From NCBI GenBank assembly GCA_018062345.1, contig JAGOSL010000011.1, positions 1 to 43,191 of the forward strand: 43,191 nucleotides of DNA, written 5' to 3'. How positions within the stretch are numbered: the stretch's first letter is position 1; every line of letters begins with the position of its first letter. The translations under genes and the position numbers were made by a program. The stretch is from Pseudomonadota bacterium. GTDB taxonomy: Bacteria > Pseudomonadota > Alphaproteobacteria > Paracaedibacterales > CAITNM01. Below the pieces are notes generated by a model. It was given only the letters and a program-made list of their open reading frames with translations, searched no databases and was not told the origin of the DNA. Below, piece by piece: positions 24,246 through 33,053 of this stretch.

Positions 24246-24280
24246 CATATTCCTCAAAGATTGGTTCCTTGAGGAATATG
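24246..24280 (-). terminator. Strong hairpin downstream of the three-gene envelope cluster
   Basis: CATATTCCTCAA and TTGAGGAATATG form a perfect 12-bp stem with an 11-base loop, just downstream of the stop at 24289 on the minus strand. There is no long U-run, so termination may be incomplete. Confidence 0.65.
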
Positions 24281-24288
24281 GTGAAATT

Positions 24289-24852
24289 TTAAATACTTTG
24301 CTTTTTTAATTTTTGGTAGCTGTAAGCAAAATAAATAAAGATAGCCCCTGTTATCAATGCTGATACTAATATTTCTATATTGGCTGATAAGCATTGCTTA
24401 AGAAAAATGTGTGCAGGCTGCGAGAAATCACTTATTCTTATTGTTCCTGGTGCTGGTGCAGGGATTTTTGTCAGTATGTTAGTGTCAATAAAATTTTGTG
24501 TTGTTTCAGAAAAGATATTGATTCTAATATCAGAAAGCTTTTGAATTAAATCTTGGTTATTAGTAATTTCAAAAAATCTTCCTATTTTTCCTATAACTGA
24601 CCAGCAGATGAATCCAAAACTAAGACTGTGAAAACATACAGAATATCTAAAAAAATAGGAACAAAAAATTAATAAAAAGTTGCTCAACAATAAAAATATC
24701 ACAAAAGATACTTTTAATTCACCTGCGAATACGATTTGTATAAAAAATAATAGAACAATTGTAAGAATATTGAGCCACGCACTGAAATCAAGTATTTTCT
24801 TTAGTGTGTCAACATCGATATCAAAATTGAAAAATTTAGCTGTCTGTTTCAT
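24289..24852 (-). CDS. Hypothetical membrane protein
   Basis: 187 residues with about four membrane segments: two or three in the first 90 residues (L-N-I-L-T-I-V-L-L-F-F-I-Q-I-V-F and F-V-I-F-L-L-L-S-N-F-L-L-I-F) and one near the end (V-S-A-L-I-T-G-A-I-F-I-Y-F-A). The middle is soluble. No family is recognised. It follows the lipoprotein gene with a 5-bp gap, on the same strand. Confidence 0.6.
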   Translation of the reverse strand: MKQTAKFFNFDIDVDTLKKILDFSAWLNILTIVLLFFIQIVFAGELKVSFVIFLLLSNFLLIFCSYFFRYSVCFHSLSFGFICWSVIGKIGRFFEITNNQDLIQKLSDIRINIFSETTQNFIDTNILTKIPAPAPGTIRISDFSQPAHIFLKQCLSANIEILVSALITGAIFIYFAYSYQKLKKQSI

Positions 24853-24857
24853 AATTT

Positions 24858-25250
24858 TTACCTTGCAAGCATGTATCTTGTGTCTAGGCTACGCTGAGAG
24901 AGTTCATATTCCTTAATGACATCTTTCTCAAAGGTTATGCTTAGGTGCACAATTTTGTTGTTGTATTTTGGGTTGGAAATAAAAGGAATATAATCTTCAG
25001 AACGTTTCGAATTTATTAAGCTGTAGTAATATGTGTTTTCCTGCTTTTCATTAACTTTTACAGAGTATGGTTCTCCAAATAGTTTTTTGACTTCATTTTG
25101 TGATGTTTTTCCTTTTATCAAGGTTTTTGCCAATTCTTCATGTGTTAAATTAAGAATGCGCTTACCTTGCTCTGTTAGCTCAGTTTGTGTTGGTGCACAT
25201 CCTGCTAAAGCAATAACGATAGTAAATAACGTTAATAAATATTTATTCAT
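24858..25250 (-). CDS. Lipoprotein with SmpA/BamE-like domain
   Basis: 130 residues. Lipobox I-A-L-A-G-C with the cysteine at 18. The segment L-I-K-G-K-T-S-Q-N-E-V-K-K-L-F-G-E-P-Y-S followed by beta strands (Y-Y-Y-S-L, V-H-L-S-I-T-F) has the small alpha-beta layout of the SmpA/OmlA (BamE) fold, which occurs in many outer-membrane lipoproteins. Whether it is the BamE of this organism is open, as it lies among other small envelope genes and not with Bam genes. Confidence 0.72.
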   Translation of the reverse strand: MNKYLLTLFTIVIALAGCAPTQTELTEQGKRILNLTHEELAKTLIKGKTSQNEVKKLFGEPYSVKVNEKQENTYYYSLINSKRSEDYIPFISNPKYNNKIVHLSITFEKDVIKEYELSQRSLDTRYMLAR

Positions 25251-25280
25251 GTTGGGTTTCCTTTTGTTGTTACTGTAATT

Positions 25281-25676
25281 CTATGATATCGCCAAAGAAA
25301 TCAATGTAATAAATGAACAAATACTAATGGAAAAAATTAAAATTATGCGATTTATTCCACTAACAGATTTCCCTTTTGAAATTTTTTTGAAAGCAAACTT
25401 TAAATACAAATAGTCTGCGTATCTCATGTAAAGAATTAAGGGAATTATAGGGATTACACATCCAACAAAAGCTAGGCACCCATATAGATACATACATCTG
25501 TAGAAGAACCAGTGAACATTAAAAAAAGCCGCAAAATTCCAATTACCTTTTTTCCCAGTACTTACGTACTTATCATAATAATCCAAGTAATGCTGAGTTG
25601 CCTTGGTCAATTTTTCATCAGTATCCTTTTTTGTTCGAATAAACTGCAGAAACTGATTTTTAGTAATGTTAATCAT
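25281..25676 (-). CDS. DUF2628-like membrane protein
   Basis: 131 residues. A short cytoplasmic N-terminus is followed by N-W-N-F-A-A-F-F-N-V-H-W-F-F-Y-R-C-M-Y, the hallmark of DUF2628 proteins (N-W-x-A-F-x-x-x-W-x-x-Y-R-K-M), then three membrane helices. The function of the family is unknown. It is the first of three minus-strand genes (this one, the lipoprotein, the membrane protein) likely expressed together. Confidence 0.7.
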   Translation of the reverse strand: MINITKNQFLQFIRTKKDTDEKLTKATQHYLDYYDKYVSTGKKGNWNFAAFFNVHWFFYRCMYLYGCLAFVGCVIPIIPLILYMRYADYLYLKFAFKKISKGKSVSGINRIILIFSISICSFITLISLAIS

Positions 25677-25780
25677 TAGTATTCCTAAATTTTAAAATTA
25701 AAATAACAAATCATTAAATTTATATGATTATTTGTGTCTGTTTTTTCAAGTAAAAATATAATGCTGAAAAATTTATTTCT

Positions 25781-25800
25781 ACCTATAAAAAATGATAGGT
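25781..25800. promoter_or_regulatory. lux-box-like site upstream of the Lon-like protease gene
   Basis: ACCTATAAAAAATGATAGGT: 20 bp, 7 of 10 symmetric pairs, with the same ACCTAT...ATAGGT ends as the site at 1510. A possible -10 (TAAAAT, 25815-25820) lies 15 bp downstream. The ATG of the protease gene is 85 bp away. Confidence 0.65.
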
Positions 25801-25885
25801 AGCACTAATTTTGTTAAAATTTGATCTTAAAACTCAAAACCAAAAATTAATAATGCTTTAACATTTGCTGATACATAATAAATGC

Positions 25886-28243
25886 ATGAAAGCACCTATA
25901 CCTATTGAGCAAATTGGCATTCCACTGCATCCCTGTAGTCCAGCAGTTTTTTTGCCCAAAAATCGGTTGAAAAAATTTGCGATTTCTTTATTTGATTTGT
26001 CGTCTCACGAGCGCGCTAAAGAAGCCATAGAGTTCGGCCTTAAAATGCGAAATAAGCGATTTCATATTTTTGTGATTGGTGATGATCGTAGCGGTCGCAT
26101 GAGCACCACCATGACGTACTTGCAAGAATATGTTAAAAAGCTGCCCCAGCCTCCTGATTGGGTGTATGTCAATAATTTCGTTGAAAGTAATCGTCCACTT
26201 CCTTTCCAATTGCCATCTGGCGAAGGTGTTAATCTTAAAGAGCAAACGCTCGAATTATTGCAAAATGCAAGTACAATTCTTGGAAAAATCTTTGCATCAA
26301 GTCAATTTCGTAAGCAAATCGAAACATTGAACCATTATCAACAAGCTCAGATTGATCAACAAACGCAAGATTTGCAAAATCAAGCAAAGGCTAAGGGCTT
26401 CGAACTAATTTTAGGGGCTGATGGCTTATCGTTAGAAATTTCAGAAGAAGAACTTAACAATAAAAATAAATCATCAAAAGATTTGGTTGCATTAAGAAAT
26501 GCTTTAACACGCTTAAGTGTTTCTGCAAACCTAGCAAACCAAAGAATTGAAAAGCAAATTTTTCAACTTAAGCAAAACACAGCAAAAAAGGTACTTACGC
26601 CCTTATTTCAATCCTATAAGGAAGAATTTTCGGTCTACTTAAAAGGTTGGGTTGATGATTTTAGGCGTGACTTGTTGCAAAATATTAATCTTTTGTGTGA
26701 TGAAGAAAATCCTAAAGCAAAGCTTAGTAAGGCAGTAATTGAGCGCTACGACATTAACGTTATTATAGACCATTCAAAAAAGCCTGAAGCGCAAGCAATT
26801 CTAGAGGCGAAACCCACCTATGAAAATTTGTTTGGCTCAATCAAGTACCGTAATAATCCTTCAACAGGAAGTGTTGAGACAAATTTCACCTTAATTAGGC
26901 CAGGTGCTTTACATCGGGCAAATGGAGGAATTTTAGTCTTGCGAGCGGACGAAATTGCCAAAGATGAAGATTCTTGGAATATGCTCAAGTCAGCTCTGCG
27001 TGATAGTAAAATCACTATTCGTGAGCGTTATCGTGATGGCGGAACTCCTCTAGATGATGCGCCAAGCCCACGCTCAATACCACTTAATTTGCAAGTGTTT
27101 TTGGTTGCATCACCTGCGTGGTATTATAGTTTTTTTCAAGAAGATCCAGATTTTCCATCGTATTTTAAAATACGTGCCGAAATTGATTCAGACCTACCAG
27201 CAACGCCAGAAAATATTACGCTTTATCAAAAGCTTATTCGCTCAACTTGTTTGCGCGAGACAGGTCGCGATATTACACCCGCTGCTATTTCTTACATTAC
27301 TGGATATAGCTCAAGGTGGGCAAAAGACCGTGCAAAACTTTCTGCAAAGTTTGAACTCATCAGTGATATTTTAGCAGAGGCTGACGCCGTAGAAAGCGAA
27401 AGATCTACTAAAAAAGCTATTGATGAAAGAATTATAGACCAAGTGCTTTTACAGCGTCGTCGCCGTAATGCACGCCTTGAAGATGGTACATTGGACGAAA
27501 TTCAAAAAGATCAAGTATTGATCGATACTAAAGGTCGAAAAATCGGTCTGGTTAATGGACTAACTGTTTTAAGTATTAGTGATCGCAGCTTTGGTATACC
27601 AGCACGCATAAGCGCTAGAACCTACGTGGGGGAAAAGGGGGTCGTAAATATTGAAAGGCTAACAGATCTTGGTGGCCCAATTCAGCAAAAAGGAGCGTTC
27701 ATACTAGAAGGATTTTTAAATGGTGTTTTTGCTCAAAAATATCCTCTTGCTTGTTCTTGCTCCCTAACTTTTGAGCAGAACTACACTGACGTAGAAGGTG
27801 ATAGTGCATCGATGGCAGAACTTGTTGCTATATTATCTTCTCTTGCCAACACTCCACTTCGGCAAGATCTTGCTATTACTGGGTCAATTAATCAATTTGG
27901 AGATTCGCAGGTTGTAGGTGGTATTCACATGAAAATTGAAGGGTTTCACAGGTTATGCAAAGAACGAGGCTTTACAAAAACTCAAGGAGTGATCATTCCA
28001 AATGCTAATATTGCAAACCTGACTTTGCGTCCTGAAGTTGTTGAAGATATAGCCTCTGGTAATTTCCATCTTTGGGGGGTAGATACAATTTATGAAGCCA
28101 TAGAATTAATGACAGGAATTCCAGCTGGTATAAAAGTTAACGCTGAAGGTCAAATAGTTGGTTCATTTAAAAATGGTAGTATTTTTCACAAAGCCTCAGA
28201 AACGTTAAAAAATTTCCATAAATGCTTGAAAAGTCGACGCTAG
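25886..28243 (+). CDS. Lon-like ATP-dependent protease (AAA_32 / S16 type)
   Basis: 785 residues from ATG 25886 (an in-frame TTG at 25865 is possible but less likely). N-terminal helical and AAA_32-type region with a variant Walker A ([10 protein letters not shown]) in which the usual lysine is arginine, then a C-terminal S16 protease domain: catalytic Ser in E-G-D-S-A-S (S640) and Lys in G-G-I-H-M-K-I-E-G (K683), 43 residues apart as in E. coli Lon (679/722). It lacks the classical Lon substrate-binding N-domain and is of the YcbZ/LonB-like class. A lux-box-like site upstream suggests quorum-sensing control. FKBP and tRNA-Lys follow. Confidence 0.9.
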   Translation: MKAPIPIEQIGIPLHPCSPAVFLPKNRLKKFAISLFDLSSHERAKEAIEFGLKMRNKRFHIFVIGDDRSGRMSTTMTYLQEYVKKLPQPPDWVYVNNFVESNRPLPFQLPSGEGVNLKEQTLELLQNASTILGKIFASSQFRKQIETLNHYQQAQIDQQTQDLQNQAKAKGFELILGADGLSLEISEEELNNKNKSSKDLVALRNALTRLSVSANLANQRIEKQIFQLKQNTAKKVLTPLFQSYKEEFSVYLKGWVDDFRRDLLQNINLLCDEENPKAKLSKAVIERYDINVIIDHSKKPEAQAILEAKPTYENLFGSIKYRNNPSTGSVETNFTLIRPGALHRANGGILVLRADEIAKDEDSWNMLKSALRDSKITIRERYRDGGTPLDDAPSPRSIPLNLQVFLVASPAWYYSFFQEDPDFPSYFKIRAEIDSDLPATPENITLYQKLIRSTCLRETGRDITPAAISYITGYSSRWAKDRAKLSAKFELISDILAEADAVESERSTKKAIDERIIDQVLLQRRRRNARLEDGTLDEIQKDQVLIDTKGRKIGLVNGLTVLSISDRSFGIPARISARTYVGEKGVVNIERLTDLGGPIQQKGAFILEGFLNGVFAQKYPLACSCSLTFEQNYTDVEGDSASMAELVAILSSLANTPLRQDLAITGSINQFGDSQVVGGIHMKIEGFHRLCKERGFTKTQGVIIPNANIANLTLRPEVVEDIASGNFHLWGVDTIYEAIELMTGIPAGIKVNAEGQIVGSFKNGSIFHKASETLKNFHKCLKSRR

Positions 28244-28280
28244 AAAGCTAGAATCTCTTTTTATCTTAGAGATACAATTC

Positions 28281-28628
28281 ATGATCAAGACTGAAAGCGG
28301 CTTACAATACGAAGATGTTTTAGAAGGTACTGGCATTTCTCCTAAAAAAGGACAAATGATTTTTGTTCACTACACAGGCACCCTAGAAGATGGCCAAAAA
28401 TTCGATAGTTCCGTAGATCGCGGTGAACCATTAGAGTACACACATGGTGTTGGCATGGTGATTCAAGGTTGGGAAGAAGGTCTGGCTACCATGAAGGTTG
28501 GTGGCAAACGTCGTTTGCACATTCCAGCGCATTTAGGATATGGGGAAAGAGGCGCTGGCCGAATTATTCCACCAAATGCAACCTTGATATTTGATGTTGA
28601 GTTGGTTGACGTTATTGATGCGGACTAG
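28281..28628 (+). CDS. FKBP-type peptidyl-prolyl cis-trans isomerase
   Basis: 115-residue minimal FKBP domain: [16 protein letters not shown] near residue 30, V-I-Q-G-W-E-E-G-L near 60 and the [22 protein letters not shown] segment, all typical of the active site. No signal peptide, so cytoplasmic. It catalyses proline isomerisation during folding. It follows the Lon-like gene by 37 bp and may share its transcript; a short ATCTCT/AGAGAT hairpin lies between them. Confidence 0.94.
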   Translation: MIKTESGLQYEDVLEGTGISPKKGQMIFVHYTGTLEDGQKFDSSVDRGEPLEYTHGVGMVIQGWEEGLATMKVGGKRRLHIPAHLGYGERGAGRIIPPNATLIFDVELVDVIDAD

Positions 28629-28703
28629 AATCTCTTAATAACGCGTTGTATACCTTTTTAGGGTCGACAGAAAATCTAATTTAGGCTAGTAATATAGCCA
28701 AGC

Positions 28704-28779
<76 letters not shown>

Positions 28780-29251
28780 CGGAAAATAAAGACTTTTCTA
28801 GAGAGTAGTTATCTTCATTAAAATTTTTAGGTAGCATATAGGTAGCACGAGAAGCTGTCGTGATATTTTTGTGTTATTAAAATTTTTAAGTGGTTTTTTA
28901 TTTTCATAACGCCAGAGTACTATACGAATTAAGACTCATTATATACCTCCTAAAGTTTAGCTATCATTTTTCAAATTTCAAAGTGCAGTTCAATTCCAGA
29001 TTTCCAAAATCTTAATTGTTGGTGGCTAATTATTTGAGATTTTTTAACTGATTACATGAAACGATCTCTACCTTAAAAAAAGGATCTTTCTTTTATAAAT
29101 CTAAAAACTAAACCATTTCTATCCACCTTCAAATCTTTATGATATCTTTTTACACAAGTTTAAAGTTAAAGAATCATGTGTAAATATGATAAATACGCAT
29201 ATTTATAACTAACAAAACTGGGAAGCTATTTTAAGCTTAATTCTTTTGAAT
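28780..29251 (+). other. Intergenic region after tRNA-Lys
   Basis: About 470 bp, very AT-rich, with no supported gene. It holds GGTAGCA twice (28831-28850 area) and CGGAAAATAAAGA directly after the tRNA (28780-28792), which recurs at the end of the SEC-C gene (31585-31597). No integrase gene is visible. Confidence 0.45.
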
Positions 29252-31594
29252 ATGAACGGTTTGGTACGAATGCAATTTTTAAATTCTCATTTAGCTAAAG
29301 ATAAAAATCAACAACTACAAGCTGATATGATTAAAAATTATTCTACAGTAGTACAAGAAATTAATGATCTCATTGCCTATGCAGCAGAGCTTGTAAGTCA
29401 GCTACCTTCTGATCAGCTCCTTCTTTGCACTTCTCAAGAATTTATTCAGAATTTTAATGGTGTCGTAGCTGAAACGGAGATCGGAGTTAGGCAAGGTAGT
29501 TCTAAATTTTTATTAGAATACATACAAAGTCTTGTAGCTTCTGTTCCTTCTCACCAAAATCAACGGGATAAAATAACTAAAAAGGAGTGGGTAGATTTAA
29601 AAGAAACTATAGAAAAACTTTTTAATAAACTTATGGTTGAGTATCAACAATGCTTAACCGCAAAAAGATTATCTGAAAATCCAACGCTAGATATGTATTT
29701 AGAAGAATTTCGAGTGAGAGCAGAATGGTATTGGTGTTTTGTGCGAGGCAAACGGTATCATGTACATGAACGGCAATCACTCCTCGATATTATCACACCT
29801 CATTCAGCCATTATTAAAGAATTGTTTGGAATAACAGCAAATCAACTAGTTGAAGAACTTTGTAAAGTTCAAGATAGCTTGATATTTGGTTATAAGAATT
29901 CCCTTATATCCTTTAACAAATTCAGAGAAAATACCCTTAATTCTATGAATAGGGGAGGAGTTCCGATATCTAAAATAATGGAAAATTCTAGTCTTATGAA
30001 ACAAGGCCAAGAAGCCTTTGGTAAATTGTTTGGTTTAGATCGTTTTGATCTGGAAAAAATTACAAATCTCCCGAAGCTGTTATTGGATAAATTATCTTGG
30101 GAAAAAGGGCAAGATAAGGACTTTTTTGCTGAAGGGGAGTTCAAAGGATGGCCATTAAGAATATGGCCTACATTTAAGCGTCCTTTTTTAAAATTGAATA
30201 ATAAATATTATTGTTTTGACCATACTAGTTTGTTCGACAAAATATATCGTGTACTAGAACAAAATATTAAGAATTTAAAACCTGAATACAAAGAAACTTG
30301 GAATATAATTCAAAAAGATATATCGGAACAGTTGCCTCTTACTTATTTAAATAATCTTATGCCTGGGGCAAAGGTATTTAGGGATGTTTATTACCCTATT
30401 AGAATCAATAGCAAAACTGAATGGTGCGAAGTTGATGGGCTAGTCGCATTCGAAGATCATTTATTTATTCTAGAAGCTAGAGCTGGGGCATTTACATATA
30501 CAACGCCAGCAACAGACCTGAATGCTCAAATTGAATCATTAAAAAATCTAATTTTAAAACCATCTGAGCAAGGAAAACGCTTTGTTAAATATTTAAAAGG
30601 CTCTGACGAAAGTAAACTTTATAGTAAAGATCATAAACATATTTCTACCATAAGTCATAATAGCTACCGACATATAACGATCTGCGCTATAACCCTTGAT
30701 TCTTTTACAGAGCTAGCGGCAAAAGCTCAGCATATGCGGCAAATTAATATTGAAGTTAATAATCCATTATTGTGGGTATTCTCAATTGATGATCTTAGAG
30801 TTTATGCTGATATATTTTATAATCCTCTTATCTTCCTTCACTTTGTAGAACAACGTATGAGGGCGGCTAATTCTCTTGAAATTAAATTAGATGATGAATT
30901 AGATCATCTTGGTCTTTACTTCCAGCATAATAATTATGCTCTCTACGCAAAACAACAGAGAGAGAAGCATCCTTATAGCAAAATTAATTTTTCAGGTTAC
31001 AGGGACCCGATTGATTCTTATTTTTTTGTGAAGCTCTCGGGAGACGAAACGCTGCCACGTCCAGAACAAAATTTTCCAAAAAGATTTGCTGAACTTATAA
31101 ATTTTTTAAAAAATTCCTCTTATTTTAAGCGAGCTAAAATCGTAAGTTTTTTGCTTGATATGGATAGAAGTCTACGAGAAGCTTTAAGTAATAAAATTAA
31201 TCAGCAGATTGAGGACGTTTCTTTTAATAGATCTTACTCATTTTCAATCTATAGTGATGATGTACGCATTACTGTATTTTGCTGGACAGAAGACTTTCCC
31301 AAAAGCAATACACAAACAAACTCCTTAGATCATACAAAAGCAGTAATGTTTTTACGTGGTGAATCTAATAGAATAATGCTAGAACTTACTTACGATAAAG
31401 ATTTAAATCTTAAATCTTTTATCTGGCATCACGTAAAACTAGATAATCTTTCATCCGCAGAAATTAAAGAGCTTCAATATAACTCCGCATTATTACGCAA
31501 AGATCGTTTGAAAAGAATAAAAGGCAAAATTGGACGCAATGATTATTGCCCGTGTTACAGCGGTAAAAAATATAAAAAATGTTGCGGAAAATAA
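29252..31594 (+). CDS. Large protein with PD-(D/E)XK-like core and C-terminal SEC-C zinc motif
   Basis: 780 residues from ATG 29252 (an in-frame TTG at 29246 is the alternative). The final 20 residues are a SEC-C motif (G-R-N-D-Y-C-P-C ... K-C-C-G-K), a zinc finger also found on SecA and many stand-alone proteins. Near residues 393-410 the sequence E-V-D-G-L-V ... I-L-E-A-R-A-G resembles the core of NERD/PD-(D/E)XK nucleases (E ... D ... E-x-K), with R in place of K. The rest is helical and unassigned. Such nuclease-plus-SEC-C proteins occur in accessory islands and a defence role is possible, but this is inference. A strong terminator follows at 31677. Confidence 0.7.
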   Translation: MNGLVRMQFLNSHLAKDKNQQLQADMIKNYSTVVQEINDLIAYAAELVSQLPSDQLLLCTSQEFIQNFNGVVAETEIGVRQGSSKFLLEYIQSLVASVPSHQNQRDKITKKEWVDLKETIEKLFNKLMVEYQQCLTAKRLSENPTLDMYLEEFRVRAEWYWCFVRGKRYHVHERQSLLDIITPHSAIIKELFGITANQLVEELCKVQDSLIFGYKNSLISFNKFRENTLNSMNRGGVPISKIMENSSLMKQGQEAFGKLFGLDRFDLEKITNLPKLLLDKLSWEKGQDKDFFAEGEFKGWPLRIWPTFKRPFLKLNNKYYCFDHTSLFDKIYRVLEQNIKNLKPEYKETWNIIQKDISEQLPLTYLNNLMPGAKVFRDVYYPIRINSKTEWCEVDGLVAFEDHLFILEARAGAFTYTTPATDLNAQIESLKNLILKPSEQGKRFVKYLKGSDESKLYSKDHKHISTISHNSYRHITICAITLDSFTELAAKAQHMRQINIEVNNPLLWVFSIDDLRVYADIFYNPLIFLHFVEQRMRAANSLEIKLDDELDHLGLYFQHNNYALYAKQQREKHPYSKINFSGYRDPIDSYFFVKLSGDETLPRPEQNFPKRFAELINFLKNSSYFKRAKIVSFLLDMDRSLREALSNKINQQIEDVSFNRSYSFSIYSDDVRITVFCWTEDFPKSNTQTNSLDHTKAVMFLRGESNRIMLELTYDKDLNLKSFIWHHVKLDNLSSAEIKELQYNSALLRKDRLKRIKGKIGRNDYCPCYSGKKYKKCCGK

Positions 31595-32016
31595 AGATTT
31601 TCAATTAATTAGAGGTGGGTATAAACGAAGAAGTTTGAAGCTTGGCCAACAAATTTTGTGGTTTTGCTAACAGCAAAAAGAACAGACCTTTTGGGTCTGT
31701 TCTTTACTGGTCGAGTTGCTAGTCTAACGTATTACGTGAGTGATTGAATGCAAGGATACGTTGTTACGTATCAAATAATAGATACATACGAGTTTGCAGA
31801 GAAGATATAGATCTTATTGCAGAAGAGTCAAATGTGAGATCTATTAGTTATTGCCCCAAAGGGTATTCTCTTCAGTTCATTCAATTTTAGAAGTATTGTC
31901 CGAAAAATAACCTCAAATCCCTATCTACGCTAGTCTCTCTCTTTTAGTGAGGGGTAGTGTGGGACGAATTATTATTTCAAAATCTATGGTGATATGAAGG
32001 TGACCAATTCTTTCTT
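31595..32016. other. Intergenic region between SEC-C and XRE genes
   Basis: About 420 bp. Contains the terminator at 31677-31705, a perfect hairpin GATACGT-TGTT-ACGTATC (31755-31772) and otherwise no supported gene; short ORF-like traces are not convincing. Confidence 0.5.
31677..31705 (+). terminator. Rho-independent terminator
   Basis: AAAGAACAGACC - TTTTG - GGTCTGTTCTTT: perfect 12-bp stem with a 5-base loop and a T-run in the descending arm, downstream of the SEC-C gene. Confidence 0.88.
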
Positions 32017-32250
32017 TTACTTTTCTTCTTTTTTGAGAAGATCAAGCAAAGAAAGATCTAGAGCTTTACATAATTTCAAAATCACTAGAAAACTTGGGTT
32101 GCGCTTTTTGTGTTCGAGAAGACTGATCGTTGAGTAATGTATTCGTGATCGATCTGCAAGCTTTACAATAGACAAACCAAGCTCTTTACGCCTGGCAGTA
32201 ATTGCATCCAGAACAGAGTCAACAATTTGAGGTTCAGTAAGGTCTTTCAT
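32017..32250 (-). CDS. XRE-family transcriptional regulator
   Basis: 77 residues, a single Cro/CI-type HTH: R-K-E-L-G-L-S-I-V-K-L-A-D-R-S-R-I-H-Y-S-T-I-S-L-L-E-H-K-K (recognition helix around S-T-I-S-L-L-E), then P-S-F-L-V-I-L-K-L-C-K-A-L. Divergent from the 109-residue gene at 32345. The shared 94-bp gap contains a small palindrome that overlaps a -35-like TTGACA, so it probably represses itself or its neighbour. Confidence 0.88.
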   Translation of the reverse strand: MKDLTEPQIVDSVLDAITARRKELGLSIVKLADRSRIHYSTISLLEHKKRNPSFLVILKLCKALDLSLLDLLKKEEK

Positions 32251-32290
32251 AGCAAAAGGAATTATGAATCAAGAACATCAAAATAAATAC

Positions 32291-32304
32291 TTGACAGTAG
32301 TCAA
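32291..32304. promoter_or_regulatory. Palindrome overlapping a -35 element, candidate XRE operator
   Basis: TTGACAGTAGTCAA: TTGAC/GTCAA arms with a 4-base centre, containing a consensus -35 TTGACA on the plus strand (toward 32345). It lies between two divergent genes. Confidence 0.5.
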
Positions 32305-32344
32305 AAAATAAGATGATCTATCTCTAGAAAATTGTTCGCGGTGA

Positions 32345-32674
32345 ATGATGAACAAAAAATACAAAGCATCTCCTCAGGAAGAAAAAGCTCGCTTGGAAAC
32401 ATGGCCACGCATTGGCATTAGCTTGGAACGGGTGATGAGCTCGATGGGTCGTATGGAAGATGTGGCAAAGCTTTTGCGCGAAGATGAAGGCTATACCGAT
32501 ATGTATACGATTGAAGAACAAATTCAACGCGTCTCTGATCGCTTGCGTTCTTCTATTCGTACTTTTGAACGACGCTATCGAGTGAAGATTGAAATCTTTA
32601 CCCCCTACAGCCCTTTTGAAAACCAAACCAAACGTTTTATTTCAGTGATTGAAAAGCCTGAGGAGATGTCGTGA
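32345..32674 (+). CDS. Hypothetical protein
   Basis: 109 residues, charged, with a helical middle (T-I-E-E-Q-I-Q-R-V-S-D-R-L-R-S-S-I-R-T-F-E-R-R-Y). No family is recognised. The start is ATG 32345 or the adjacent ATG 32348; the ribosome site is weak. It is preceded by a palindrome overlapping a -35 element and lies just before the lux box of the giant toxin gene, so it may or may not belong to that unit. Confidence 0.55.
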   Translation: MMNKKYKASPQEEKARLETWPRIGISLERVMSSMGRMEDVAKLLREDEGYTDMYTIEEQIQRVSDRLRSSIRTFERRYRVKIEIFTPYSPFENQTKRFISVIEKPEEMS

Positions 32675-33045
32675 ATGTTCAAAATTTTAGAGAAATTTTA
32701 TCGATACCTGTATAATCTACCAGGTATCTTTTTTTCAGATGTGGGTGTAGTAAAAAAAGTAGCTGACAAAACTGTTGCTTCACATGTGTATAGCCGCGTT
32801 TAAAAATCTTGCTTTCAGCAGCGCCCTCTCAAAAGTTAGAGAGGTTTTGCCAACATTTGGCATCTTCTCGATCTTTATAAAAAACTTCTTATTTAGTTTT
32901 TATTACCGTCTTGAACCACTTATATTTTCTGGAATTCTTCTAAAAAGTTTAAAAAATAATATTTTTTCTCAATTTTTGGTATTTTCTTTTTATTTTTTCT
33001 GTGCTGCAATTTTATTCCTCAGGTTTGAGATTATAGGAGAACACT
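32675..33045 (+). other. Leader region of the giant toxin-like gene
   Basis: 371 bp before the start at 33046. It contains the lux box (32706-32725), hairpins CCTCTC-AAAAGTTA-GAGAGG (near 32825-32844) and TGCCAA-CAT-TTGGCA (near 32852-32866), and the ribosome site AGGAGAA close to the ATG. If transcribed from the lux-box promoter the leader would be about 280 nt. A weak ORF is annotated separately. Confidence 0.6.
32706..32725. promoter_or_regulatory. lux-box-like site upstream of the giant toxin-like gene
   Basis: ACCTGTATAATCTACCAGGT: 20 bp. It shares ACCTGTATAAT with the site at 1541, and its arms extend outward to GATACCTG/CAGGTATC (8-bp perfect). It suggests quorum-sensing control of the 2086-residue protein. 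Confidence 0.7.
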
Positions 33046-33053
33046 ATGTTTAA
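32784..33053 (+). CDS. Possible small hydrophobic leader ORF
   Basis: 89 residues from ATG 32784 (or 92 from TTG 32775), ending 8 bp inside the giant gene. Rich in F, L, I and S, with one or two hydrophobic segments. The overlap with the start at 33046 could couple translation, but the phenylalanine richness may simply reflect T-rich DNA. Low confidence. Confidence 0.25.
   Translation: MCIAAFKNLAFSSALSKVREVLPTFGIFSIFIKNFLFSFYYRLEPLIFSGILLKSLKNNIFSQFLVFSFYFFCAAILFLRFEIIGEHYV

Noticed and set aside
31706..32016. Search for a small gene or toxin-antitoxin partner next to the XRE gene
   Set aside because: No frame longer than a few dozen codons with a plausible start was seen.
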